Shown here piece by piece: positions 7,890 to 16,386 of a stretch of DNA of 64,000 nt (positions are counted from its first letter, which is position 1; the number at the start of each line of letters is the position of its first letter). The position numbers and the translations under genes are program-made. Source of the DNA: Bacillota bacterium (GTDB lineage Bacteria > Bacillota > Desulfotomaculia > Desulfotomaculales > Desulfohalotomaculaceae); contig VENI01000005.1 of the NCBI GenBank assembly GCA_009711615.1, forward strand, positions 248,001 through 312,000, written 5' to 3'. The notes beneath the pieces were generated by a model that saw only the letters and a list, made by a program, of their open reading frames with translations, made no database searches and was not told the DNA's origin.

Positions 7890-8534
7890 TTATTTTATAA
7901 TTGTTATTTTGGAGTCTGGTGTGAGATTAATGGCATTTGCTTCTTCTGTGTCTATATGACATTCAAGAGCCGAGTTGTTGTTAGCTCTTACGACGACATT
8001 GGAGTATGTGCCTCCACGAAGTCCAGCTATTTGAATAGTTACTTGTTCGCCATCGGTTACACCTAACCGTTTAGCATCTTCCAGTGTCATATGAATATGC
8101 CTTTGCGCAATGATAACACCTTTGGACAGAAAAATACTTCCTTTGGGACCAATGACAGTGATCCCCGGAGTTCCTTCCAGATCACCAGACATTTTCACTG
8201 GCGCAATTATACCGAGTTTGTAACAATCAGCCTTAATTATTTCTACCTGGGTTTCGCTTCTCACAGGACCAAGTATACGTACATTTTCAATTGCACCTTT
8301 GGGACCGCATATGGTAACAGTTTCTTTACAGGCGTATTGTGTGGGTTGAGATAAATCTTTAATTTTTGTCAATTGATATCCCACACCAAACAGAGCATCC
8401 AAGTCATTTTTTGAAAGGTGAATATGACGATTAGATATTCCCACAGGTATTGAGTTATCGTCGTCCTTTTTCAAATTCCCCCCTTCTTTGAGTACTTCTA
8501 TTAGAAGCTCTGCTAAAGCATCATACTTTCCCAC
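7890..8534 (-). CDS. pduL: phosphate acyltransferase, PduL type
   Basis: PduL converts acetyl-CoA and phosphate to acetyl phosphate and frees CoA for the aldehyde dehydrogenase inside the shell. The protein (214 aa) has the two beta-barrel blocks of the family with metal-binding His residues in SNRHIHLS (about residues 34-41) and QRHIHM (about 143-148). Residues 1-18 (MGKYDALAELLIEVLKEG) form an amphipathic helix joined by a charged linker, the form of an encapsulation peptide. The gene starts two bases after the aldehyde dehydrogenase stop, so the two are coupled. Confidence 0.92.
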   Translation of the reverse strand: MGKYDALAELLIEVLKEGGNLKKDDDNSIPVGISNRHIHLSKNDLDALFGVGYQLTKIKDLSQPTQYACKETVTICGPKGAIENVRILGPVRSETQVEIIKADCYKLGIIAPVKMSGDLEGTPGITVIGPKGSIFLSKGVIIAQRHIHMTLEDAKRLGVTDGEQVTIQIAGLRGGTYSNVVVRANNNSALECHIDTEEANAINLTPDSKITIIK

Positions 8535-8536
8535 TT

Positions 8537-10021
8537 TTATAGGTCACCTCTTTTTTTAAGCATCGTGAGAACTTGATCTACAAGTGTCATAATCTGGTCT
8601 TCACTGAAGTCATTAGTGCTGTCACACTGTGTTAAGCCCTCTGAATGGGAGGCGCTAGTATTTTCGGTGCATTCTTTGATTCCATAAGCCACACGCTTTT
8701 TGTTAATTAAGTGCATCGGAGTTACGTTATCGGAAGTTGCACTTCCGCCCCAGGTACCGCAACCCAGTGTAAATGCTGGTGCAAGTCCGGTGCTTACTCC
8801 CACACCGCCGTGTGTTGATGGTGTGTTGACCAAAATTCTGAAAACCGGCTTTTCAGAGAATTTCATAACTACATCACGATTTTCGGTATGAATGGAAAGG
8901 CTATGGCCTATACCACCGTTGTTCAATAATTTTATGGACAACTCACAAGCTTCTTCCCAATCTTTTACGGTATAAAAACCAAGCACGGTAGTTAACTTTT
9001 CGTAAGACAAGGGATATCCTTCACCCACGCCTTGTTGTTCACCTAATAAAACTTTTGTTCCCTCAGGGATTGATATACCAGCACTTTCTGCAATTACTGC
9101 CGGAGATCTTCCCACCAGTTTCGCATTCATGGCATGGCCACGAACAAACAACTTACTAGTTACCTTGTTTGTTTCTTCGGGGGTCATGAAGTAGCCACCT
9201 TGGCGTTTAAACTCCTCCATCACTTGATCGCGTATGCATTCTTCAACGATAACAGCTTGCTCGGATGCACAGATGGTACCGTAGTCAAAGGTTTTACTGG
9301 TGATAATTCTTTTGACAGCCTTTGGAATATCAGCCGTTCTTTCTATAAAGGCCGGAACGTTACCCGGACCAACCCCCAGTGCCGGTTTTCCTGCGCTGTA
9401 CGCTGCCTTTACCATGGCTGAGCCACCAGTAGCAATAATCATAGCAACTTCATCACATTTCATCAGTTCATTAGTTGCAGCCATAGACGGTTTTGAGATA
9501 CAGCCAATGATATTGGCAGGGGCTCCGGCTTCTACTGCAGCATCATTCATCAGTCTGGCTGCTTGTAATGTGCATTTCAGCGCTGAAGGATGTGGCGAGA
9601 ATACAATACCGTTACGGGATTTAATTGCGATAATGGATTTATATATGGCTGTAGATGTGGGATTTGTTGAGGGGATAATTCCCATCAGCAATCCTACAGG
9701 TTCAGCAATTTCAATGACTTTGTTCTCTTGATCATCATTAATGATGCCAATGGTTTTCATTGGTTTAATAAATTTATATAGTTCTGTGGAAGCTAGGTGA
9801 TTCTTAAAAGTTTTATCTTCTACTTTACCAAATCCAGTTTCTTCCACCGCCATTTTTGCTAAATCAACTGCATGTTCCTCAGCCTTTTTAACCATGTTGC
9901 TAATGATTTTTTCAATTTGTTCATTGTCAAATTTCGCGAGTTTAGCCTTTGCTAGTTTAGCCTGGCGGGCAAGGTTTCTGGTCTCTTGCACAGACTGTAA
10001 ATCCTTGTCAAATGTTTCCAA
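8537..10021 (-). CDS. CoA-acylating acetaldehyde dehydrogenase with intact Cys251 (EutE/PduP type)
   Basis: This is the catalytically complete member of the locus's two aldehyde dehydrogenases. It oxidises acetaldehyde from choline cleavage to acetyl-CoA with NAD. The nucleophile is Cys251 in TFDYGTICASEQ, with the Rossmann block GGSAMVKAAYSAGKP and GVGPGNVPAF before it. The C-terminal segment after about residue 470 (EDQIMTLVDQVLTMLKKRG) is an amphipathic helix behind a polar linker and is a probable encapsulation peptide. Length 494 is normal for the shell-associated class. It lies two bases before pduL. Confidence 0.92.
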   Translation of the reverse strand: METFDKDLQSVQETRNLARQAKLAKAKLAKFDNEQIEKIISNMVKKAEEHAVDLAKMAVEETGFGKVEDKTFKNHLASTELYKFIKPMKTIGIINDDQENKVIEIAEPVGLLMGIIPSTNPTSTAIYKSIIAIKSRNGIVFSPHPSALKCTLQAARLMNDAAVEAGAPANIIGCISKPSMAATNELMKCDEVAMIIATGGSAMVKAAYSAGKPALGVGPGNVPAFIERTADIPKAVKRIITSKTFDYGTICASEQAVIVEECIRDQVMEEFKRQGGYFMTPEETNKVTSKLFVRGHAMNAKLVGRSPAVIAESAGISIPEGTKVLLGEQQGVGEGYPLSYEKLTTVLGFYTVKDWEEACELSIKLLNNGGIGHSLSIHTENRDVVMKFSEKPVFRILVNTPSTHGGVGVSTGLAPAFTLGCGTWGGSATSDNVTPMHLINKKRVAYGIKECTENTSASHSEGLTQCDSTNDFSEDQIMTLVDQVLTMLKKRGDL

Positions 10022-10055
10022 TTTATTCTTCCTCTCTGCATGTCTTATTTCTGCA

Positions 10056-10667
10056 TTAGTTATTGCCCCGCTGGTAATACTCTGTAAGTTTCTGGATTAG
10101 CAAGTCTTTATTCGCTTTGGATATGGTTCTGCCTGCTATACCAAGTTCTTTGTATTCTCTTGCCAAGCTCCGCAATTTTGCAACCGATAGTAATTTTAGA
10201 GCATTAATACATTTTTCTAAACCGAATTTCTGTACTAAATCATCAACCGATTCTTTGTGTGCGTTCTTCAGTTTTATTGGCACAGAAGTAGTGCTTTCTT
10301 TTGTTTTCGTTACTGGTTCTAGTGATTCTGCTGCTGTATTTTCTGATTGTTGCTGTTGTGATACAGTGCTTGGCTGCTTGTCAACAGAACTTTCTTTTAC
10401 AACAATCATACTTTCAATATCATTGTGCGGCCTGGGGATTACATGTTGGGAAACCAATGCTAAAGCATTAATCTTCACAACTGCTGCTACACCTGCTTCC
10501 ACAGCAGCTTTAACAGCCCCCACATCACCAGTTACTAAAATTGTCACGAGACCTCCACCTACAAAGGTCCTCCCCAAGAGTTCCACTTGTGCCGTCTTAA
10601 GCATCACATCTGCACCTTCAATAGCAGCAAGGAGACCTCTCGTCTCGATTAAACCTAGGGCTTGCAT
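10056..10667 (-). CDS. BMC-H shell protein with C-terminal helical (SAP/Rho-N-like) extension
   Basis: Residues 1-90 are an ordinary BMC-H domain ([33 protein letters not shown]). A low-complexity Gln/Ser/Thr linker (about 98-135) follows, then a basic helical domain (about 138-203) with VAKLRSLAREYKELGI and ISKANKDLLIQKL. That pattern resembles the small nucleic-acid or protein-binding SAP/Rho-N helical folds. Shell proteins with C-terminal extensions (EutK, PduK) exist in other compartments, with different tails. It may tether core enzymes, the nucleoid or RNA; no catalytic residues are seen. BMC call is sure, extension role unknown. Confidence 0.85.
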   Translation of the reverse strand: MQALGLIETRGLLAAIEGADVMLKTAQVELLGRTFVGGGLVTILVTGDVGAVKAAVEAGVAAVVKINALALVSQHVIPRPHNDIESMIVVKESSVDKQPSTVSQQQQSENTAAESLEPVTKTKESTTSVPIKLKNAHKESVDDLVQKFGLEKCINALKLLSVAKLRSLAREYKELGIAGRTISKANKDLLIQKLTEYYQRGNN

Positions 10668-10681
10668 GGCTTACCCTCCTA

Positions 10682-11359
10682 TCATTGCGCCATTAGTTCT
10701 GGCCAGTTTGCAGGGTAGGTTGCGTAGAAAAGTTTGACATATCCGGAAGTTCCCCGGGTTACTTTGGAGCCTTTAGGTATGAAGAGTACATCCCCCTGAC
10801 AGGCCTCATAAGTCTCCCCATTGATAGTGATAGACAGGTTTCCTTCGAGAATAATATCAATCTCTTCATGGCTCAATTCCCAATCAAAGCTAGATTCATC
10901 AATTGTTAAAAAGCCTGCGCTCATTTGGGAATCGTCTTTGCTGATCACCTCACGATAAGCTACGTTGGTGCTAGGATCCCCTGTGTCAAGGGGCTTGTAT
11001 TTCACTGTCCTGCCACGCACAATTTTCAAACCACTTTTTGGCTCAGAATCTGTACGAAAGGGTGGCTCGGGAGATGGCGCGGGGGCACCGGCCAGCAAGT
11101 TGTTAGCCAACACCGCTTTTACGATTTGATAAATTGTATCTCTGTCAATTGATTTCCCCTGGTTATCTTTCTTTTGCAAACCATTGTTTTTACAGCTATC
11201 TGCTGTAGCAGTTGGTGCATCTGCTGCAAATTCCACACCCAATTCTCTAGCCAAATCCTTGGCTGCCGGTGTAATAATTGTATTGGCCTCTAGGCAAAAA
11301 ACATTTTGCCCCTTTTCGGCTGCTGCTTTTACCTCATCTACACAAACAAGTTTTTTCAA
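10682..11359 (-). CDS. eutQ: EutQ-like cupin protein
   Basis: The C-terminal half (from about residue 130) is a cupin barrel (ELSHEEIDIILEG, GDVLFIPKGSKV) as in EutQ; the N-terminal 50 residues (LVCVDEVKAAAEKGQ, ANTIITPAAKDLARELG) form the small domain shared with EutT-like proteins, and a Pro-rich linker joins them. EutQ of the ethanolamine system has been reported to have acetate kinase activity, which would make ATP from the acetyl phosphate released by PduL; no ackA lies in this locus. Lies 14 bases before the extended BMC-H gene. Family call firm, kinase role by analogy. Confidence 0.82.
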   Translation of the reverse strand: MKKLVCVDEVKAAAEKGQNVFCLEANTIITPAAKDLARELGVEFAADAPTATADSCKNNGLQKKDNQGKSIDRDTIYQIVKAVLANNLLAGAPAPSPEPPFRTDSEPKSGLKIVRGRTVKYKPLDTGDPSTNVAYREVISKDDSQMSAGFLTIDESSFDWELSHEEIDIILEGNLSITINGETYEACQGDVLFIPKGSKVTRGTSGYVKLFYATYPANWPELMAQ

Positions 11360-11389
11360 GGTAGCACCTCCTTTCGCTAATTTACTGTT

Positions 11390-11938
11390 TTAGAACAGCG
11401 TTTCCCAAAGTCTATCGGACGGAGAAGCAATTACCTCGACATCTACTAACAACCCTTTTTCGGTAGCGATGACCTGTCCAGCATCTACACCTGCTTTTAC
11501 CGCAGCAACATCTCCAGTAAAGGTAAAGTAGGCTTTACCGCCCAGTCCACTGCCCAAACGCAGTTCTACAGCCTGAATATCTGCAGCTTTGAGTGCTGCA
11601 TCGGCTGCTGTAATCATTGATGCTAAGGAGAAGGATTCCATAATCCCCAATGCTCCAGTTTCATCTGGCATAGTTGTGGCTGTAATGGCTGGGAAAACTG
11701 CCTGGTGGACATTAGGGAGGATAAAGCTGTCTACCAGATATTCTCCCGCTGCTCCTACGCCTACGTCGATAGAGCTTTCTACTGCAGCAACGTCCCCTTG
11801 GACGACAGCAATATATTTCCCAGGACAGACAGAAGTTGCACTGACTACTTCCACGGAGGCTGTTTTAATCATCAGGTCTGCCGCATAAATTCCTTTAGCA
11901 ATACTCGTAAGCTCAATCATACCTATCGCATTATACAT
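11390..11938 (-). CDS. pduT: tandem-domain BMC-T shell protein, PduT-like with Fe-S cysteine
   Basis: Two BMC domains occupy residues 1-90 and 92-182, making a pseudohexameric trimer subunit. Cys38, in SVCPGKY of the first domain, sits at the position of the cysteine that coordinates a [4Fe-4S] cluster at the trimer axis in PduT. Such trimers are thought to pass electrons across the shell. The gene starts one base after the PduS-like flavin/Fe-S protein, its expected partner. Length 182 matches the family. Confidence 0.9.
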   Translation of the reverse strand: MYNAIGMIELTSIAKGIYAADLMIKTASVEVVSATSVCPGKYIAVVQGDVAAVESSIDVGVGAAGEYLVDSFILPNVHQAVFPAITATTMPDETGALGIMESFSLASMITAADAALKAADIQAVELRLGSGLGGKAYFTFTGDVAAVKAGVDAGQVIATEKGLLVDVEVIASPSDRLWETLF

Positions 11939-11939
11939 A

Positions 11940-13268
11940 CTAACCCACCTTTATCAGAATAGAATTATCCGTGATCTCTTCAACGGTTCCATTGAGGCTG
12001 GCGTGAACCGCAGCACCGAGACTGTTGTCCGGAACTTTCCCAATCAGTTGACCAGCTTTTACTTGTTCGCCTACCGCGACAACAGGTATTGCCGGCACCC
12101 CGATGTGCTGTCGAAGCGCGATACGAATGTATTCCGTTCTAAATTGGACCTCTGTCATCGGTGCTGGTTTATCAAAAGCAGTTAAACCAATTCTGGCAAT
12201 CAGGCGTTTGCTTGGAATTTGGCGATAATCTCTAGCTAACCGCGGTTCAAATTCCATCTGTGTCGGCTGGTATCTAACTCCTTGTTCTGCCAGCTTCCGC
12301 TTAAAATGAATGTTGACAGATTTCGGATGGAGATTAGCCGGACATGAGAATAATTCGCAAATATTACATTCACAACATAATTGTGCAATTTGTAGCTCTT
12401 TTACATCGTCTAGGTTATAACTTAAAGCGCGCATGATTTTATGTGGTTGTATATTGTGTCCCAATAGATAGCGGGGACACAAATCGGTGCACATCCGACA
12501 TTGTTCACAGGCGCTTTTGCCTATAACCCTTGCGCGATCGATGTTTACAGACTTTTTACGTATAAGAAAGTGGTCTTTTTTAACTACCACATAGCCTTTG
12601 CTTTTTTTGGTAACATGGCCATCCACACTTTGCATAACAGGACCCATCATTGGGCCGCCGTCTATTACGGTATACTCATCTAGATTTTCCACTCCGCATT
12701 GGGAAATCACATCCCGAATGGGTACACCCACTGGTACTTTCACAGTCATGCGGCGGGGAATATCCCCGGCAATTGTAATGTATGTTTCGGTAACAGGGTT
12801 ATTGCTCATGGCACGGAATATATTCAATGTCGTTTCCGAGTTGATAACCACACAATCCACCTTCAGTGGAATAGATGCTTCCGGAACAATTCTTTTAGTT
12901 AGTTCATAAACTAAAACCTGTTCGTCACCTTGTGGGTAGGCATCCCGCAGTTCCATTATCTCCATATAATCTGAAAGTCCCAAAGCGGCAATTCTTTCTT
13001 TTAAGAGGGCAACCACTTCTTTATGTTTACCCTTGATTCCAATGATCGCTTTGCGAGCTTCAATATATCTTCCCGCAGCTTCCAGTCCTTTGATAATTTC
13101 ATCAGGAAACTGCGCCATCAATTGCTGGTCTACTCTTAGTAGTGGTTCGCATTCAGCCCCATTAAGCAATATATACTCGGCCTTAGATGTTAGTTTGGCG
13201 TGAGTGGGGAATCCAGCTCCTCCCGCGCCAATAATTCCTGCATCCTTGATTATGTTCAGCAAATCCAA
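11940..13268 (-). CDS. pduS: PduS-like RnfC-type flavin/iron-sulfur protein
   Basis: The 442-residue protein has an N-terminal RnfC-type FMN/NADH-binding region with GAGGAGFPTHAKL and GAECEPLL, an SLBB-like segment in the middle, and two ferredoxin-type cysteine clusters (CEQCRMCTDLCPR around 260 and CCECNICELFSCP around 300). In the Pdu system this protein is a reductase for cobalamin; here there is no B12 enzyme, so a role in reoxidising NADH inside the shell through the Fe-S BMC-T protein is more likely (inference). It is separated from the upstream BMC-P gene by an intergenic hairpin. Confidence 0.9.
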   Translation of the reverse strand: MDLLNIIKDAGIIGAGGAGFPTHAKLTSKAEYILLNGAECEPLLRVDQQLMAQFPDEIIKGLEAAGRYIEARKAIIGIKGKHKEVVALLKERIAALGLSDYMEIMELRDAYPQGDEQVLVYELTKRIVPEASIPLKVDCVVINSETTLNIFRAMSNNPVTETYITIAGDIPRRMTVKVPVGVPIRDVISQCGVENLDEYTVIDGGPMMGPVMQSVDGHVTKKSKGYVVVKKDHFLIRKKSVNIDRARVIGKSACEQCRMCTDLCPRYLLGHNIQPHKIMRALSYNLDDVKELQIAQLCCECNICELFSCPANLHPKSVNIHFKRKLAEQGVRYQPTQMEFEPRLARDYRQIPSKRLIARIGLTAFDKPAPMTEVQFRTEYIRIALRQHIGVPAIPVVAVGEQVKAGQLIGKVPDNSLGAAVHASLNGTVEEITDNSILIKVG

Positions 13269-13300
13269 AATTTCTCACCCCCGGATTTCTTAGAAAACTT

Positions 13301-13330
13301 GGCTTTCGCCCAAGCTTTTCGGCGAAAGCC
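13301..13330. promoter_or_regulatory. intercistronic hairpin inside the microcompartment operon
   Basis: GGCTTTCGCC (13301-13310) pairs perfectly with GGCGAAAGCC (13321-13330) over a 10-base loop. It lies in the roughly 110-base gap between the vertex protein gene and pduS, the largest gap within the operon. It may be a partial terminator or an RNA processing/stability element that lowers expression of the downstream half. Confidence 0.6.
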
Positions 13331-13377
13331 TTAGTTGCACTTATACTATCATCCTTAATTTATACTTTCTGATAGTG

Positions 13378-13638
13378 TTAAAACGTACAGTCTTCGTCAA
13401 TTATTCCCACAATGACGGCATCAATGGGTACATCGTCCTGATTAAGCATTTTGCGGGCTGAGCTACCAGTACAGACTAGCACTTGCTCTCCAATACCGGC
13501 ACCAATGGTATCGGCAGCTATAATAATTCGACCTGCGTCAGTACCCCCGAGGACTTCCACCAACATAAATTTCAGTCCTTTGAGAGAATCAGCTTTTCTT
13601 GTTGACCATATATTGTCAATTACTTTTGCTGCTAGCAT
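13378..13638 (-). CDS. eutN: BMC-P pentameric vertex protein (EutN/CcmL type)
   Basis: An 86-residue protein with the vertex-protein pattern: MLAAKVIDNIWSTRKADSL, LKFMLVE, AADTIGAGIGEQVLVCTGSSARK, and the DAVIVGIID end. Pentamers of this fold close the 12 corners of the polyhedral shell. It is the only vertex protein in the locus. The gene overlaps the end of the upstream BMC gene by seven bases. Confidence 0.93.
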   Translation of the reverse strand: MLAAKVIDNIWSTRKADSLKGLKFMLVEVLGGTDAGRIIIAADTIGAGIGEQVLVCTGSSARKMLNQDDVPIDAVIVGIIDEDCTF

Positions 13639-13946
13639 AAAGCCTCACCTGCTTTTACTTGTTTTAACTTACATTGAATCTCTTTCAATGCTGCCTCTAC
13701 CGACGCTGTATCTCCGAAGATGGCAATCATAATCATATTCTGTGGACAATGACCTTTAATGTCTTCCACTACCACCCCGGCCGCCTTTTCAGCTATATCG
13801 GCAGCAAAAACCATATCGATCAGCCGCCCCTGAACCAAACCGATAGCATCGTAATCCTCAATGGGGCTGGTTGACGCAGATCCTTTTCGCCGAAAGAGAA
13901 TATCTACTGCCCCCTTGGACGGGGATTTTATAATGCGATACTCCAT
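13632..13946 (-). CDS. short BMC-domain protein with N-terminal strand extension
   Basis: From ATG 13946, which follows GGGGTGA, this is 104 residues. A short N-terminal segment (MEYRIIKSPSKGAVDILFRRKG) precedes a BMC fold recognisable as AIGLVQGRLIDMVFAADIAE and MIMIAIFGDTASVEAAL. The longer reading from 13997 would overlap eutJ. The usual KAA edge motif is replaced by EKAAGV and the pore loop reads CPQNM, so its pore must differ from the standard hexamers. It resembles GRM-locus shell proteins of the variant type; precise subtype uncertain. Confidence 0.75.
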   Translation of the reverse strand: MEYRIIKSPSKGAVDILFRRKGSASTSPIEDYDAIGLVQGRLIDMVFAADIAEKAAGVVVEDIKGHCPQNMIMIAIFGDTASVEAALKEIQCKLKQVKAGEALC

Positions 13947-13965
13947 GTTAAAAGTCACCCCATGT

Positions 13966-14808
13966 CTAAAGGATTTCCTGTGTGCAATTAAGCGCAATAC
14001 CCAGAGGTGTTACAAACATGGGGTTTTGCGGTTTAAAAGTGGGAAGTTTGGTTTGTTTGCCAATAACATCCTCAATCCCTTGCAAACAACAGGTTCCACC
14101 TACCAAATAGATTTCTTTCGCTTGGTATTCTGTTACGTGACAACCGATAATAGATGAAACTTTTTCAATAACTGGTCGTAACACGGGAAGCAACTCCCGA
14201 TGGTTTTTGAAATCCCGCTTATATTGATCCGCGTCGTTAAAACTCATTTTGTATGCACCGGCAATTACGAGAGAAAAGTGAGTGCCACCTGTAGGTTCAT
14301 CGACAACATAAACAACTTTACCGTCTTTAAGGATGGCAATACCTGTAGTACCACCCCCAATATCGACAATCGCACCGTCTTTTATCTTAAGTGCGGCATT
14401 GGCTGCCGATGGTTCATCCAACAGGTTGGTAATCTCAAAACCCGCCCCCTCTACCACATGTTTAATAGCTCCTGAGTCAAGGGTAAAGGTTCCGGGAGGA
14501 AGCGCTGCTGCAGCATAAACCAGTTCTGTGCCAAGTTTCTGTTCCACTTCTTGCTTTAGTTCTTTTACTATCCGAATAGCACCGATATAGTCCACCACCA
14601 TGCCATCTTTAACAACACTGGCAAAACGATAGGCACCGGCAACGGGTTGATAATTCTCATCAAGAACAGCCAGTACAATGTAGGCTGTTCCTAAGTCAAC
14701 ACCGGTGTAATAAACGGAAGATTTCTTTAATATAGGTTTTTTGATAACTTTTTCAAAATCAGCAACTAGTTGATTGCAATATTGAAAAGCTGAATTTACT
14801 GGTTTCAT
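13966..14808 (-). CDS. eutJ: EutJ-like actin/Hsp70-fold chaperone
   Basis: ATG 14808 follows AGGAGG and overlaps the previous stop by ATGA, giving 280 residues. The Hsp70-type ATPase fold is shown by VDLGTAYIVLAV (phosphate 1), IVDIGGGTTGIAI (phosphate 2) and LVGGTCCLQG (adenosine). EutJ proteins are proposed to help assemble or reactivate microcompartment enzymes. Length and motifs match the family; the client here would be the glycyl radical system or the shell, which is inference. Confidence 0.9.
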   Translation of the reverse strand: MKPVNSAFQYCNQLVADFEKVIKKPILKKSSVYYTGVDLGTAYIVLAVLDENYQPVAGAYRFASVVKDGMVVDYIGAIRIVKELKQEVEQKLGTELVYAAAALPPGTFTLDSGAIKHVVEGAGFEITNLLDEPSAANAALKIKDGAIVDIGGGTTGIAILKDGKVVYVVDEPTGGTHFSLVIAGAYKMSFNDADQYKRDFKNHRELLPVLRPVIEKVSSIIGCHVTEYQAKEIYLVGGTCCLQGIEDVIGKQTKLPTFKPQNPMFVTPLGIALNCTQEIL

Positions 14809-15482
14809 TTCTTTCCTCCTAGACACTTCCACATCATCATGCAGAGTATGTTAATGATTAAATTAACGGTATCAATTAAGTCTTGCCGTGAGCAGGCTTG
14901 CTTCTGCTCATCCCAATAGGTTTCTAAAATTGCTGGTTCCATCTCTCGAAGGGCAGCACGCACGTGATTTAACAAAGCAATTTCGTTTCCACTTTCCAAT
15001 TTCACGTGAAACTCACTGATATCGACATGTTTTTCCAGATTATCGGTTTGCTTTTTGATCTCTTCTTCAGACCATCCCCAAAATTTAATGTTTTCCGGGG
15101 CTATCCTTTTCCGTTCAGCATCTCGCACATTCCGGAAGCATTTTCCCAGTGCCATGACTTCTTCTGACAAGACAGCACCTCCTGAGCGTAAAAATTCTGA
15201 CGCTATCAGAGGAAATAATGATTCAATATATTCCATTTTTCTACGCAATCTCATGGCACACCAGTTTTTACGCAACTGAGCCCGATGTACTTTAGTATTT
15301 ATCGCCTCGTTGTCATTTGATTTCTTACCGTCACTACCCTGAGCCTGAATCAGCGTGATACGCTTGTCCACAAGAAATTGGCGGGCACCTGGTGTAATCT
15401 TAGTATCTGGCTCCAGCACATAAGAAGAAAAGGGTTCTGTTTTATATAAATCTCGCAGTTCCATTTCGGTAATGAATCTCAT
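14805..15482 (-). CDS. EutT-like protein (cobalamin adenosyltransferase homologue without metal motif)
   Basis: The N-terminus (FITEMELRDLY, KITPGARQFLVDKRI) and the helical C-terminal half match EutT, the ATP:cobalamin adenosyltransferase of ethanolamine compartments. At 225 residues it is shorter, and I see no equivalent of the HX11CCX2C metal-binding segment. The final helix carries CMMMWKCLGG. The pathway encoded here uses a glycyl radical enzyme and needs no B12, so an adenosyltransferase would have no obvious substrate; a structural or targeting role is possible. Homology is fairly clear, activity doubtful. Confidence 0.7.
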   Translation of the reverse strand: MRFITEMELRDLYKTEPFSSYVLEPDTKITPGARQFLVDKRITLIQAQGSDGKKSNDNEAINTKVHRAQLRKNWCAMRLRRKMEYIESLFPLIASEFLRSGGAVLSEEVMALGKCFRNVRDAERKRIAPENIKFWGWSEEEIKKQTDNLEKHVDISEFHVKLESGNEIALLNHVRAALREMEPAILETYWDEQKQACSRQDLIDTVNLIINILCMMMWKCLGGKK

Positions 15483-15499
15483 GAGCTCACCCCACCTTC

Positions 15500-16009
15500 T
15501 TAAACAGATTTATTGCCAGAAGCTAAATGTAAGTCGTTATCTATGTGAAGAATCTCAATTTTTTCAAGTGAGTCTTGTTTTCCAATTAAATAATTTTTCA
15601 AAACTGCTAAATCAATGTTATCTTTTAAAGAAATTCGAAAATAAGGTTCTAATACCCCGATTCTTTTCAACTGTTTGCTGACTAAATTAGCATTTTGCGG
15701 AGCCAAATCAGTCTTGGTAATCACCCCAACAACGGGGCAAGTAAAAATTTTTGCAAAACCAGGTGGATATACTTCAGTTGGTCTGGATTGATCAACAAGT
15801 ATAAGCACATGGGAAGCGGTTTGTGCTGTTGCAATCAGATATTTATACATAGAAGTATTTTCAATATATGATCCTGGTGTATCAATAGTATTTTTTCCGT
15901 AAATAACATCCTGGGTCTTTTTTAGTGGCCTGGTTGCGTCATTTAAAACATTAGCTAAGGTGGATTTACCCGATTGGGTAGCTCCAACAATCATCACTCG
16001 TTTTTTCAT
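15500..16009 (-). CDS. eutP: EutP/PduV-like small GTPase
   Basis: A 169-residue Ras-like NTPase: Walker [10 protein letters not shown] at residues 9-17, a DTPG switch at about 43-46, and the guanine-specificity motif TKTDL at about 118-122. EutP/PduV proteins accompany almost all catabolic microcompartments; roles in compartment positioning or acetate kinase activity have been proposed. The start overlaps the EutS-like gene's stop by ATGA (4 bases), so the two are coupled. Confidence 0.9.
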   Translation of the reverse strand: MKKRVMIVGATQSGKSTLANVLNDATRPLKKTQDVIYGKNTIDTPGSYIENTSMYKYLIATAQTASHVLILVDQSRPTEVYPPGFAKIFTCPVVGVITKTDLAPQNANLVSKQLKRIGVLEPYFRISLKDNIDLAVLKNYLIGKQDSLEKIEILHIDNDLHLASGNKSV

Positions 16010-16359
16010 GTGCGTGTAATCTCGGCAGGCGTAAAGCCTAACAACTTTCCTAAAGTTTCGTTAATGGCAACCATAGCTGTTTCAACACTTGCCACATCAC
16101 CAAATATAACTAAAGACCCAGTAAATCTATCAAGGAAACCGATCTCTACATCAGATGCCTTGGTTGCAATATCAGCAGCGATAATCGCTGTCTCACAGGG
16201 AGTTAGGGTTGAAATGCCAATGGCTCCTATTTCTTCTAGTCCCAGACGTTCATAAATGCCTTGTACGGGTGACGCTATGATGTGAGCCAGAGTAACTTGT
16301 TTGCCTGGTACATATTCCTGAATAATTCTTTTTTTATCAGATTCATCTACAAAGCTCAT
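16006..16359 (-). CDS. eutS: circularly permuted BMC-H shell protein, EutS/PduU type
   Basis: This 117-residue protein starts with the extra N-terminal strand typical of permuted BMC-H proteins ([19 protein letters not shown]), followed by [29 protein letters not shown] helix and [20 protein letters not shown]. The N-terminal strands form a small barrel capping the pore in PduU/EutS. Length and motif order match EutS closely. Confidence 0.92.
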   Translation of the reverse strand: MSFVDESDKKRIIQEYVPGKQVTLAHIIASPVQGIYERLGLEEIGAIGISTLTPCETAIIAADIATKASDVEIGFLDRFTGSLVIFGDVASVETAMVAINETLGKLLGFTPAEITRT

Positions 16360-16386
16360 TAGATCTCACCGCCCGTTAGATAACTT

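Noticed and set aside
10925..12902. Plus-strand ORFs of 60-100 codons inside the microcompartment operon
   Set aside because: They are antisense shadows of strongly conserved genes, with no ribosome sites or recognisable domains.
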